A stretch of DNA of 64,000 nucleotides from assembly GCF_004125825.1 (NCBI RefSeq), contig NZ_QQWI01000003.1:310001-374000 (forward strand), in the 5' to 3' direction. Source of the stretch: Fusibacter sp. A1. Lineage in GTDB: Bacteria > Bacillota > Clostridia > Peptostreptococcales > Acidaminobacteraceae. This document shows positions 33,967 to 42,010 of this stretch, one piece after another (within the stretch, counting starts at the first letter, position 1; each line of letters opens with the position of its first letter). Below the pieces are notes generated by a model, which worked only from the letters and a program-made list of their open reading frames with translations, ran no database searches and was not told the DNA's origin. Position numbers and translations under genes: made by a program.

Positions 33967-33995
33967 ACTATACCCCCACGGGGGTGGCTAGTCAA
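33967..33995 (-). promoter_or_regulatory. ccdA-tlpA-csoR promoter with C/G-tract operator in its spacer
   Basis: On the minus strand, TTGACT (33990-33995), a 17-bp spacer and TATAGT (33967-33972). The spacer holds the palindrome ACCCCCGTGGGGGT (33972-33985), which has the form of CsoR/CstR-family operators. Binding there would block RNA polymerase, giving autoregulation of the csoR-like gene. Confidence 0.82.
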
Positions 33996-36482
33996 TTAGA
34001 TAAACAAATTCACATTCGATTCTTCCGCAGCGCCTAAATAAGAAGCGACACCGCCGAATTCAATACCATCGATCAGCTCATCTTTTGTGATTCCCATCAG
34101 ATCCATGCTCATGGTACAGGCAACGATTCTAACACCGTTATCGATCGCCTGCTGCATCAGTTCTTCAAGTGAATCCACATTGTGCTTTTTCATGACCATC
34201 CTAACCATCTTAGGACCCATTCCAAACATATGCATGTTCGAAAGACCAAGTCGCTTTGAGCCTCTAGGCATCATTCCGCTAAACATTCTTGCAAGGAAAT
34301 CTTTTTTGACAGACACCTTATCGTGTTTTCTAAGAATGTTAAGTCCCCAGAAGGTGAAGAACAAGGTAACCTGTCTTCCCATTGCCGTCGCACCGTTGGC
34401 GATGATGAAGGTCGCAACAGCCTTATCGAACTCGCCGCTAAATACGACCATCGACTTGTCTTCAGGCATTTTGGACTGAGTTCCGCTATGCATGATAGGG
34501 TGACCTTTTTTTATGACCGCATAAAATTCATTGGACCTTTTTCCAGAATCGATCAGGGTATTTCCAGTGCGTTTGCACCACGTCTTGATATCTGATGCAA
34601 AGCCGGGATCTGTAGCAGCTACTTCAAGGATGTCGCCACGATTCATCTCATCCATTCGCTTATACACTTGCATGATCGGTCCTGGACACTGTAAGCCGCA
34701 AGCGTTTAGTTTTACATTTACCCCAGTGCCCTCATTAAAAGACTGATCAGCGTCAGAATCACCCGAATCGTTGAAGTCGGCATCGGCTTCCTCAGAAGGA
34801 ATCGGACACGAATGGTCGATATCGCTGTGCACCATCTTATAGCTCGTATAACCGCCGTTTAAGTTCTTCACGTTCTCAAATCCTAGGTTGTTAAGGATTC
34901 TTGAGGCCACATAACCTCTAAGTCCGATCGCGCAGTAGATGATGATCTCTTTAGTTCTATCGAGCTCTTCCACTCTTTCACGTAGGCTGTTGACAGGTAT
35001 GTTCATCGAACCTTCTACAAAGCCGAAATCACGTTCTTCAGGGTCACGTACATCGAGGATGATTGTCTTATCAAAATCGATGTCCGTCATCTCATGGGCG
35101 TTCACATAATCCATTTTTCCAGTCAAGACGTTTTCCGCTACAAAAGCGATCATGTTTGCAGGATCTTTAGCAGAACTGTAAGGTGGTGCGTAAGCAAGCT
35201 CTAAGTTTTTCAAGTCGTTTACAGTTCCACCGAATCGGATAGCTGTTGCGATTACGTCAATACGCTTGTCTACTCCCACATAACCGACAGCTTGCGAACC
35301 AAGAATTTTTCCGTCCGTTGCGTAAATCAGTTTCAGCGCCATTGGAATCGCGCCCGGATAGTAGCCCGCATGTGATTTTACATGGATGAGTGTGGAATGA
35401 TAGTCCTTTTTATAAATCTTACCCATACGGGCAAGTGTCTTTTCATTTAATCCTGTATTTGCAACCGTAAGGTCGTATACTTTTGCAATAGAAGTACCTT
35501 GTGTACCCTTATAGGTCTCTTCGATACCGCAGATGTTGTTGGCAACAATCCTACCTTGCTTGTTGGCAGGTCCTGCAAGCGGAACCATCGCCTTTTCACC
35601 TGTGATGAACTCATCGACCTCGATCGCATCGCCAAGTGCATAGATATTCGGATCTTCCGTTTTCATGTGCTTGTCTACGATAATTCCACCGCGGGCGTTC
35701 ACTGGAAGCTTTGCCAGTCTTGCAAGTTCTGACTGAGGCTTCACACCGATAGAGAGCATGACGATCTCCGCATCCACAGTTTCGCCGCTTTCAAGGTAAA
35801 TTGTAGTTACACCGTTCTTGTACTCGAACTTTTGAACGCCGTCATTAAGGAACAATCTGACGCCCTGGTCACCCAAGTGATGATGTACGATTTCTGCCAT
35901 ATCCTTGTCGATAGGAGTCATGACCTGGTCCGCTTTTTCGATTAGAGTGACATCAAGCCCTCTTTCAGAAAAGTTTTCAGCCATTTCGATACCGATGAAT
36001 CCTCCACCGATGACAGCCGCTCTTCTTGGTCTGATCGTATCTACAAAGTTCTTGATCGCATCTGTGTCGGGAATATCCCATAGTGTGAAGATATTGGGTG
36101 AGTCGATTCCTTGGATAGGTGGCTTAAGCGGTGTGGAACCAGGGGAAAGGACCAATACGTCATAGCTCTCCTCGTAAGTCTCACCAGTATCCACTTTTTC
36201 CACTTTCACAGTCTTTGCTTCCCTGTTTATATCGACCACTTTATTTTTGACGCGCACATCGATATTGAATCTTGCTTTCATCGCTTCTGGAGTTTGAACA
36301 AGCAGAAGGTCACGCTCTTTGATCGTCTCGCCGATATAGTACGGCAGTCCACAGTTTGCGAAGGAAATGTAATCCCCTTTTTCAAACATGATGATTTCAA
36401 CATTCTCATCTAATCTTCTAAGTCTGGCAGCAGTTGAGGCTCCACCGGCAACTCCACCGACAATAAGTACTTTCTTATCCAT
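33996..36482 (-). CDS. CoA-disulfide reductase-rhodanese-TusA-DsrE fusion (persulfide-processing)
   Basis: 828 residues in four modules. (1) FAD/NAD(P)H disulfide oxidoreductase, about 1-445: VLIVGGVAGGAS, redox cysteine C44 in SFANCGLPYY. (2) Rhodanese, about 455-555, with loop CAIGLRG. (3) TusA, about 589-665: NACGLQCPGP. (4) DsrE/DsrF-like domain, about 670-828: SGEFDKAVATFIIANGA and ACTMSMDLMG. The first two modules occur together in NADH-dependent persulfide reductases; TusA and DsrE pass sulfane sulfur between cysteines. It probably reduces or transfers persulfides and CoA polysulfides. Two C/G-tract palindromes flank its promoter, implying control by the csoR-like repressor. Confidence 0.93.
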   Translation of the reverse strand: MDKKVLIVGGVAGGASTAARLRRLDENVEIIMFEKGDYISFANCGLPYYIGETIKERDLLLVQTPEAMKARFNIDVRVKNKVVDINREAKTVKVEKVDTGETYEESYDVLVLSPGSTPLKPPIQGIDSPNIFTLWDIPDTDAIKNFVDTIRPRRAAVIGGGFIGIEMAENFSERGLDVTLIEKADQVMTPIDKDMAEIVHHHLGDQGVRLFLNDGVQKFEYKNGVTTIYLESGETVDAEIVMLSIGVKPQSELARLAKLPVNARGGIIVDKHMKTEDPNIYALGDAIEVDEFITGEKAMVPLAGPANKQGRIVANNICGIEETYKGTQGTSIAKVYDLTVANTGLNEKTLARMGKIYKKDYHSTLIHVKSHAGYYPGAIPMALKLIYATDGKILGSQAVGYVGVDKRIDVIATAIRFGGTVNDLKNLELAYAPPYSSAKDPANMIAFVAENVLTGKMDYVNAHEMTDIDFDKTIILDVRDPEERDFGFVEGSMNIPVNSLRERVEELDRTKEIIIYCAIGLRGYVASRILNNLGFENVKNLNGGYTSYKMVHSDIDHSCPIPSEEADADFNDSGDSDADQSFNEGTGVNVKLNACGLQCPGPIMQVYKRMDEMNRGDILEVAATDPGFASDIKTWCKRTGNTLIDSGKRSNEFYAVIKKGHPIMHSGTQSKMPEDKSMVVFSGEFDKAVATFIIANGATAMGRQVTLFFTFWGLNILRKHDKVSVKKDFLARMFSGMMPRGSKRLGLSNMHMFGMGPKMVRMVMKKHNVDSLEELMQQAIDNGVRIVACTMSMDLMGITKDELIDGIEFGGVASYLGAAEESNVNLFI

Positions 36483-36501
36483 TGAATATTTCTCCTCTCG
36501 A

Positions 36502-36522
36502 AACCCCCTACCCTTAGGGGTT
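36502..36522. promoter_or_regulatory. C/G-tract operator downstream of the fusion-gene promoter
   Basis: The inverted repeat AACCCC...GGGGTT (AACCCCCTACCCTTAGGGG plus TT) lies between promoter and start codon. It resembles the site in the ccdA promoter. Confidence 0.75.
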
Positions 36523-36535
36523 GTCTTGTGTTAAT

Positions 36536-36565
36536 ATAATAACTAACAAACTGCGGTCTTGTCAA
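36536..36565 (-). promoter_or_regulatory. promoter of the persulfide fusion gene
   Basis: On the minus strand, TTGACA (36560-36565), an 18-bp spacer and TATTAT (36536-36541). Confidence 0.75.
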
Positions 36566-36574
36566 TACTTTTTT

Positions 36575-36596
36575 AACCCCTCCCTTGCAGGGGGTG
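36575..36596. promoter_or_regulatory. C/G-tract operator upstream of the fusion-gene promoter
   Basis: The second inverted repeat at this gene, AACCCC TCCCTTGCA GGGGGT, lies just upstream of the -35. Two sites bracket the promoter. Confidence 0.7.
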
Positions 36597-36687
36597 TTTT
36601 TTCAACACAGGGAGTGAGCATTTTCAATCGTTATATATTCAATTATTCAGATATTACGTTTTTGTAGCAATGTTGATAAAGAGGTCT

Positions 36688-36819
36688 GTTGAATGTAGAA
36701 TGCGGAGTGTAGAAACCCTTGCACCTTTGGTGCGTGGGAAGTTGCCTGCCAAGCGCAGCTTCTAAGGATTCCACAAACTAAATTCCACATTCCACAAATC
36801 CCTGCCATCCCACATTCAC
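36688..36819. repeat. 132-bp intergenic element with imperfect terminal inverted repeats
   Basis: The left end GTTGAATGTAGAATG and the reverse complement of the right end GGTGAATGTGGGATG agree at 12 of 15 positions. Further GAATGTGGAAT-like repeats lie inward, and a GCACC TTT GGTGC hairpin is in the centre. It contains no gene. It fits a small non-autonomous mobile element or a dispersed intergenic repeat. The rest of 36597-36866 holds only the hcp terminator. Confidence 0.55.
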
Positions 36820-36821
36820 CT

Positions 36822-36858
36822 AAAAAAAGAGCAACCCATCAAGATGGATTGCTCTTTT
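36822..36858 (-). terminator. terminator of the hcp operon
   Basis: AAAGAGCAATCCATC/GATGGGTTGCTCTTT with a T-run on the minus strand. Confidence 0.9.
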
Positions 36859-36866
36859 ACTAATAG

Positions 36867-38516
36867 TTAACCTAAAAACTGTTCTAAATCATCTTCCACT
36901 GATCCGATACCGTTGATGCCGAAGCTTTCAACCAGTACTTTAGCCACATTCGGTGAAAGGAATGCTGGAAGTGTAGGTCCTAATTTGATGTTCTTGACGC
37001 CTAGGAAGAGGAGGGCAAGCAAGACGATGACGGCCTTTTGCTCGTACCAGGCGATGTTGTAAGCGATTGGAAGTTCGTTGATGTCGTTAAGCTCAAACAC
37101 TTCTTTAAGTTTAAGCGCGATGACAGCAAGTGAGTAAGAATCGTTACATTGACCTGCGTCAAGCACTCTTGGAATACCGCCGATATCACCAAGGTTCAAC
37201 TTGTTGTATCTGTATTTCGCACAACCCGCAGTAAGAATCACTGTGTCTTTCGGTAATTTTTCTGCAAACTCAGTGTAGTAGTTTCTGTCTTTCATTCTAC
37301 CGTCGCAGCCTGCCATGACGAAGAACTTTTTGATAGCGCCAGTCTTAACAGCATCAACCACCTTGTCTGCAAGGGCAAGCACTTGATTGTGAGCGAAGCC
37401 GCCGACAATCGTACCTTCTTCGATTTGAGTCGGAGCAGGTAATTTTTTAGCGTGTTCGATGATTTCTGAGAAGTCCTTCTGTCCGCCATCCACTCTGTCG
37501 GCGATATGCTTGAATCCTGGGAACCCGGATGCGCCAGTCGTGTAAACTCTATCCGCATAATCCGCTTTTGGAGGCACGATGCAGTTTGTAGTAAACAGAA
37601 CAGGACCGTTGAATGTAGCGAATTCCTCTTTTTGTTTCCACCAAGCGTTGCCGTAGTTGCCTACGAAATGCTCGTATTTTTTAAACGCGGGATAGTAGTT
37701 GGCTGGAAGCATTTCTGAGTGGGTGTATACATCCACGCCGGTACCCTCTGTTTGCTTAAGCAGCTCTTCCATATCCTTAAGGTCATGACCAGAAATCAGG
37801 ATCGCCGGCTTGTTTCTTGTTCCGATGTTCACTTCAGTAAGCTCTGGATTACCGTAAGCTTCTGTATTGGCAGCATCAAGCAGTGCCATGACGTCAACAC
37901 CGAATTTACCTGTTTCAAGAACAAGTGCCACTAACTCGTCAGCAGACATCGTATCGTCAAGTGTCGATACTAGCGCTCTTTCGATGAATGCGAAGATCTC
38001 AGCATTTGCTTTTCCTAAGTTTAGTGCGTGCTCACCGTATGCGGCCATGCCTTTTAATCCGTAAATCACAAGTTCTCTAAGAGAACGAACGTCTTCATTT
38101 TCTGTTGCAAGCACGCCCACTTCAGCCTCAACCGCTTTAGTATCGTAGTGCGCACGTGCAAGTTCGAATGTGGCAGAAGTATGGTAAGCCTTGTCAGCAA
38201 GTTTGCCTGCTGCCTCTAATTTACCTTTTAACTCGTCACGCTTGTTCAGTACCGCTTCAATTCTATCTTTTAACGCCTCATTGTCAAAGTTTGCATTTGT
38301 GATGGTCGAGAATAGACCGTCCACCATAATTCGGTCCGTATCCGAATCGTTAAGACCAGCAGCTCTTGCCTGGCCGGCATATTCCGCCAAGCCTTTTAGC
38401 GAATAGATCAACAGATCCTGGATTCCTGCAGTTTCAGGCTGCTTACCGCATACGCCTACTTTATTACAACCCTTACCACCAGCTGCTTCTTGACATTGAT
38501 AACAAAACATACTCAT
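36867..38516 (-). CDS. hcp: hybrid-cluster protein (hydroxylamine reductase)
   Basis: A 549-residue enzyme. The N-terminal 4Fe-4S ligands are C5, C8, C17 and C23 ([19 protein letters not shown]), the spacing of the strict-anaerobe type. Later motifs for the hybrid Fe-S-O cluster include [49 protein letters not shown] and [10 protein letters not shown]. It is known for NO reductase, protein S-nitrosylase and hydroxylamine reductase activity. It lies 26 bases after the ferredoxin-like gene, its likely electron donor. The operon is read away from a Crp/Fnr regulator and has a GTAAC-N4-GTTAC palindrome upstream. AAAGGAG precedes the ATG. Confidence 0.96.
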   Translation of the reverse strand: MSMFCYQCQEAAGGKGCNKVGVCGKQPETAGIQDLLIYSLKGLAEYAGQARAAGLNDSDTDRIMVDGLFSTITNANFDNEALKDRIEAVLNKRDELKGKLEAAGKLADKAYHTSATFELARAHYDTKAVEAEVGVLATENEDVRSLRELVIYGLKGMAAYGEHALNLGKANAEIFAFIERALVSTLDDTMSADELVALVLETGKFGVDVMALLDAANTEAYGNPELTEVNIGTRNKPAILISGHDLKDMEELLKQTEGTGVDVYTHSEMLPANYYPAFKKYEHFVGNYGNAWWKQKEEFATFNGPVLFTTNCIVPPKADYADRVYTTGASGFPGFKHIADRVDGGQKDFSEIIEHAKKLPAPTQIEEGTIVGGFAHNQVLALADKVVDAVKTGAIKKFFVMAGCDGRMKDRNYYTEFAEKLPKDTVILTAGCAKYRYNKLNLGDIGGIPRVLDAGQCNDSYSLAVIALKLKEVFELNDINELPIAYNIAWYEQKAVIVLLALLFLGVKNIKLGPTLPAFLSPNVAKVLVESFGINGIGSVEDDLEQFLG

Positions 38517-38542
38517 CGTGTAATTCTCCTTTCAGATCGGGT

Positions 38543-39271
38543 CTACTTTTTAAGACCTTCCAGTGTAATGGTTACTTCGTTATAAGTAACAATCATGCCT
38601 GAATTCAGCATGGCTTGTTTAACCGCTGAGACGATGCCGCCGCAGCAAGGAACTTCCATTCTGACAACGGTGATGCTCTTTGGTGCGTTTTCACCGAAAA
38701 TCGTTGTCAACTTTTCGATGTAGTAGTTATTATCATCAAGCTTCGGGCACCCGATCAGCGCCACTCTGCCCTTAATGAACTCCTTATGAAAATCAGCGTA
38801 TGCAAATGCAGTACAGTCGGCGGCGATCAACAGATCTGCCCCTTTAAGGTACTCGGCTTTCGGATTCACTAGGTTCAGCTGCACCGGCCAGTTCGTAAGT
38901 TGCGAGAGGGCCTGGTTGTAATCATCCACCTCTTTGACAGAAACCTTCTGGATACTTTCCCTAGGCTTTATGGCTTTTGCCATCGAACCAGGGCACCCGC
39001 AGGCAAGTTCTTCCTCAACCGGCTGACTCACAGCGGCGATCCTCTCATCGACCGCTTCCTGTGAATACTCCTCGGCTTCACGCTCGATCATCCTGATAGC
39101 CCCTGTCGGACAGTTGGGCAGACAATCGCCTAAGCCGTCGCAGTAGATGTCGCTGACAAGTTTCGCTTTGCCGTCGACCATCTGGATCGCGCTTTCGTGA
39201 CATGCGCTTACACATAGCTCACAACCGTTACAGAGCTTTTCATCTATTTCGATTATTCTTCTTTTCATCAC
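38543..39271 (-). CDS. ferredoxin-domain protein associated with hcp
   Basis: 242 residues. The N-terminal two-cluster ferredoxin domain has C14-x2-C17-x2-C20-x3-C24 and CDGLGDCLPNCPTG. A C-terminal domain has CGCPGSM, LLIAADCTAFAYADFH and EVPCCGG, seen in partner proteins of anaerobic hybrid-cluster proteins. It is first gene of the operon and probably passes electrons to Hcp. Tandem ATGs open the frame; the expected site is GAGGGGTG upstream. The exact role of the C-terminal domain is unknown. Confidence 0.9.
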   Translation of the reverse strand: MMKRRIIEIDEKLCNGCELCVSACHESAIQMVDGKAKLVSDIYCDGLGDCLPNCPTGAIRMIEREAEEYSQEAVDERIAAVSQPVEEELACGCPGSMAKAIKPRESIQKVSVKEVDDYNQALSQLTNWPVQLNLVNPKAEYLKGADLLIAADCTAFAYADFHKEFIKGRVALIGCPKLDDNNYYIEKLTTIFGENAPKSITVVRMEVPCCGGIVSAVKQAMLNSGMIVTYNEVTITLEGLKK

Positions 39272-39321
39272 GCACCCCTCTCTCTTATATCCAATTTAAC
39301 CACTTGTAATCACAAAATGCG

Positions 39322-39335
39322 GTAACCTATGTTAC
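39322..39335. promoter_or_regulatory. Crp/Fnr-family operator upstream of the hcp operon
   Basis: GTAACCTATGTTAC, a perfect GTAAC-N4-GTTAC palindrome about 50 bases upstream of the ferredoxin-hcp start. An identical half-site pair occurs upstream of the crp-like gene. Likely bound by that regulator as an activator site. Confidence 0.8.
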
Positions 39336-39415
39336 AATTATGTTGAGATGCGCTTTCAAGTAGCTTTTCTCTTCTTTCAATAACTAAATGATAGCAGACC
39401 AAACTTAAATTGACG

Positions 39416-39429
39416 GTAACCGATGTTAC
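39416..39429. promoter_or_regulatory. Crp/Fnr-family operator at the regulator's own start
   Basis: GTAACCGATGTTAC, the same GTAAC-N4-GTTAC palindrome, directly before the GAGGAG ribosome binding site of the regulator. Its position suggests autorepression. Confidence 0.8.
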
Positions 39430-39442
39430 CGAGGAGATACTT

Positions 39443-40114
39443 ATGGAGACAAACTGGGTAAACGACTGTATTTTATTTCGAGGCTTCGACAAAAAGGAAC
39501 TTGAAGATACGATCCGATTGAGATTCCTGCGGTTCAAATCCTATAAAAAGGGTGAAGTTATCGTTCATGAAGGAGATCCCGTCACTGGAATCGGTATTGT
39601 AAGAGAAGGCACGGCAGAAATTCAATCGATCTATCCTTCCGGCAAGGTTTTGACACTCGTCAGACTCTCAAGAGGAGATGTGTTCGGCGAGGCTGTCGTG
39701 TTCAGCAAGAATCCGACGTATCCCGTCACGGTGGTCGCGCTTACGGACATCACAGTGGGTTTCATCGCCACCGATCTCCTTCTTGAGCTCTTTCACGATT
39801 ACCCGCTGGCGCTGAACAACTACCTGAACGTCCTCTCAAACAAGCTGACGACGATGAACAAGAAGATCAAGAACCTTTCGCTGGATACCATCAGAAAAAG
39901 GGTGGCGAATTTCCTACTGATGCAGTATAAGAATAAAGGAACAAAAATGTTTCAGACGGGACTCACCCGCAAGTCCATGGCGGACCTGATGGGCATACAA
40001 AGGCCCTCTCTCTCAAGGGAGCTGATGAAAATGAAGGAAGACGGTCTGATCGACTACGATGGGGAGACGTTCAAGATTCTGGATATCGAAAGACTTGAGG
40101 AGTCACTCAACTGA
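39443..40114 (+). CDS. Crp/Fnr-family regulator (HcpR-like)
   Basis: 223 residues: a cyclic-nucleotide-binding-like beta barrel (KGEVIVHEGDPVTGIGIVREGTAEI...GDVFGEAVVF), a long dimer helix, and a C-terminal HTH_Crp (FQTGLTRKSMADLMGIQRPSLSRELMKMKEDGLI). No N-terminal cysteine cluster, so not an Fnr-type Fe-S sensor; HcpR proteins sense NO through haem, which cannot be seen in sequence. The start at 39443 follows GAGGAG; the longer frame to 39410 would run through the operator. Divergence from hcp and the shared palindromes make hcp control very likely. Confidence 0.88.
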   Translation: METNWVNDCILFRGFDKKELEDTIRLRFLRFKSYKKGEVIVHEGDPVTGIGIVREGTAEIQSIYPSGKVLTLVRLSRGDVFGEAVVFSKNPTYPVTVVALTDITVGFIATDLLLELFHDYPLALNNYLNVLSNKLTTMNKKIKNLSLDTIRKRVANFLLMQYKNKGTKMFQTGLTRKSMADLMGIQRPSLSRELMKMKEDGLIDYDGETFKILDIERLEESLN

Positions 40115-40140
40115 AAAACTGCAAATGGAGACAAAATAAA

Positions 40141-40163
40141 AAGCTTCCCGTGATGGGAAGCTT
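40141..40163. terminator. bidirectional terminator between the crp-like and grx genes
   Basis: AAGCTTCCC/GGGAAGCTT with loop GTGAT and A/T tails on both sides. Confidence 0.9.
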
Positions 40164-40172
40164 TTCTTCTTG

Positions 40173-40400
40173 CTATCCTAGAAGTTCATCTAGTCTTTTT
40201 TTATCAAAACCTTGAACGATATCTTCTTCGACTTGGATTACAGGAACGCCCATGAACCCTTGGTCCATCAGTTCTTTTCTTGCTTCCATATCCGTAGAAA
40301 CGTTCTTTTCTGAGTAAGATACGCCTTTAGCATCAAGGTAACGTTTTGCTTCGTGGCAGTATCCGCATGTGTTAGATGTGTAAATTACAACGTTTTTCAT
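40173..40400 (-). CDS. glutaredoxin-like protein
   Basis: 75 residues with a thioredoxin fold, active site CGYC (C12, C15) in YTSNTCGYCHEAKRYL, and cis-proline MGVPVIQVEEDIVQGFD. This is the NrdH/glutaredoxin-like group of Firmicutes. GGAGG lies 7 bases before the ATG at 40400; the longer frame to 40418 has no site. It has a strong promoter with a C/G-tract palindrome near the start site, like the ccdA and persulfide-fusion promoters, so it probably belongs to the same thiol-stress regulon. Confidence 0.92.
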   Translation of the reverse strand: MKNVVIYTSNTCGYCHEAKRYLDAKGVSYSEKNVSTDMEARKELMDQGFMGVPVIQVEEDIVQGFDKKRLDELLG

Positions 40401-40420
40401 TGTTAATCCTCCATTCAATT

Positions 40421-40440
40421 ATCCCCTGTATATGGGGCTT
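40421..40440. promoter_or_regulatory. C/G-tract operator in the glutaredoxin leader
   Basis: ATCCCC TGTATAT GGGGCT, between promoter and start. It is the fourth copy of this site type and sits just past the transcription start. Confidence 0.65.
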
Positions 40441-40448
40441 ATATTGTC

Positions 40449-40477
40449 ATTGTAATTGAGGTGACGGATGTTGTCAA
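40449..40477 (-). promoter_or_regulatory. promoter of the glutaredoxin gene
   Basis: On the minus strand, TTGACA (40472-40477), a 17-bp spacer and TACAAT (40449-40454); close to consensus. Confidence 0.88.
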
Positions 40478-40604
40478 CCTACGCATTATGTTTATATCCA
40501 AATTTGTACGGATTCAATCATCCAAGTCGCAATCTTCGAGAATCACTTGCAATAATCATTTGACTTATCTAAAATGAAACCATCACTAACAAAGGGGATG
40601 ACAT

Positions 40605-41156
40605 ATGACTGTTTGGAAAACACGTGGCAAACGTGGCGACGCGCTTGAAGATTTGATCCTACTGAGCAACGACTTTTACCAGACCCACGGCATCGCCCGG
40701 GTGGATAAGGCTGCGACTCCGGTTACCGTTGTGGAGTTGGACGGCAAGGGTCTGATCACCAAGGCCTATTTTGAAAAAAAGGCGACCATCGACTTTTACG
40801 GCATCGTTCAAGGTATTTACATCACCTTCGACGCGAAGGAAACCCATCAAAAATCGCTGCCGCTAAAAAACATACATGCCCATCAGGTGGACTACATGCG
40901 CGATGTCACAAGGCAGGGCGGACTCGCCTTCTTAATCGTTCATTTCAAACACGACGACACCTATTACCTGCTCCCGTTCGAGCTCCTTGAAACCTACTAC
41001 CAAAAAGCTCAGTTCGGGGGGCGAAAGTCCATTCCCTATACTGAAATGGCGGACGAATTCAAGATAAAGCGCGAAAAAAACGGCATCCTGGCTTACCTGA
41101 ATGCCGTCAATGCCTATATCGATTGGAAAAATGCTCAGTCCAATGCTTTGAAGTAG
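40605..41156 (+). CDS. recU: Holliday junction resolvase RecU
   Basis: 183 residues matching the RecU family: KRGDALEDLILLSNDFY (first acidic residue), TPVTVVELDGKG, ATIDFYGIVQGIYITFDAKET (catalytic Asp and the E/D-x-K core), PLKNIHAHQVDYM and GGLAFLIVHF. It cuts four-way junctions during recombination and chromosome segregation. AAAGGGGATGACAT precedes the ATG. Usually RecU is linked to a penicillin-binding protein gene; here it stands alone and converges on rsmA, the two 3' ends overlapping by 22 bases with no terminator between. Confidence 0.9.
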   Translation: MTVWKTRGKRGDALEDLILLSNDFYQTHGIARVDKAATPVTVVELDGKGLITKAYFEKKATIDFYGIVQGIYITFDAKETHQKSLPLKNIHAHQVDYMRDVTRQGGLAFLIVHFKHDDTYYLLPFELLETYYQKAQFGGRKSIPYTEMADEFKIKREKNGILAYLNAVNAYIDWKNAQSNALK

Positions 41157-42010
41157 TCGTAGATTTCATTTGACAGTCTACCAAAGGCGACGATGTCAAG
41201 ATTTTCAGCACGTATGCTTGGAGAAATAGCTAGCTTCTCACAAATCGCCTTAAAGGCATCCTTATCGATACCCATGGTGGACGTTACTGTATTCAGTAAC
41301 GTCTTTCTGCGTTTAGCGAAAGACGCCTTCACCGTTTTAAAGAACATTTCCCGAGAGACGACATCCACCGGAGGATTCTCTCTGATTTTAAGTCGGATCA
41401 CCGAGGATTCGACATTGGGTTGAGGTACAAAAACGGTTCTTGGAACCTTAAAGAGCACGCTAGGCTCCGCATAAAACTGAACTGCCACAGAAAGCGAACC
41501 GTAGGTCTTGTTGTCCTTATCAGCACTCATCCTGTCAGCCACTTCTTTTTGGATCATCACGACGATATCCGACACAGGGATGCCGTCTTCAAGAAACTTC
41601 ATGATGATGGGTGTGGTGATATAATAGGGAAGGTTGGCGACAACCTTCACTTTTTCACATTCAGAGAACTTTTCAGCGATCAGGGCTTTCAAATCGAGTT
41701 TAAGCACATCTTCCTTAATTAGTTCAAAATGCGGTGCACTGCCGAAATGGGATTCAAGTATCGGCCACAGCATTCTGTCGATTTCGACAGAAACCACTTT
41801 TTTCGCACGGTTCAGCAGCGCTTCGGTCAAAGATCCGATGCCGGGTCCGATTTCCAGCACGCCGTCATTCGGACCGATCTGCGCGCCGTCCGCGATATTT
41901 TCTACAATGTTGGAGTCGATCAGAAAGTTCTGCCCTAAACTCTTTGAAAAATTCACACCGTGTTGTTCCATGGTGGATTTTATATAATGAAAAGATGTTA
42001 ATTTACTCAT
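41135..42010 (-). CDS. rsmA: 16S rRNA dimethyladenosine transferase
   Basis: About 291 residues. It dimethylates A1518 and A1519 of 16S rRNA using S-adenosylmethionine. Motifs: KSLGQNFLIDSNIVENI, SAM loop VLEIGPGIGSLTEAL, VEID, and the catalytic NLPYYITTPI. GAGGAT lies before the ATG at 42010, which overlaps the rnmV stop by 8 bases; the longer frame to 42031 is rejected. It is the last gene of the metG-tatD-yabE-rnmV-rsmA run, same order as in Bacillus. Confidence 0.96.
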   Translation of the reverse strand: MSKLTSFHYIKSTMEQHGVNFSKSLGQNFLIDSNIVENIADGAQIGPNDGVLEIGPGIGSLTEALLNRAKKVVSVEIDRMLWPILESHFGSAPHFELIKEDVLKLDLKALIAEKFSECEKVKVVANLPYYITTPIIMKFLEDGIPVSDIVVMIQKEVADRMSADKDNKTYGSLSVAVQFYAEPSVLFKVPRTVFVPQPNVESSVIRLKIRENPPVDVVSREMFFKTVKASFAKRRKTLLNTVTSTMGIDKDAFKAICEKLAISPSIRAENLDIVAFGRLSNEIYDYFKALD

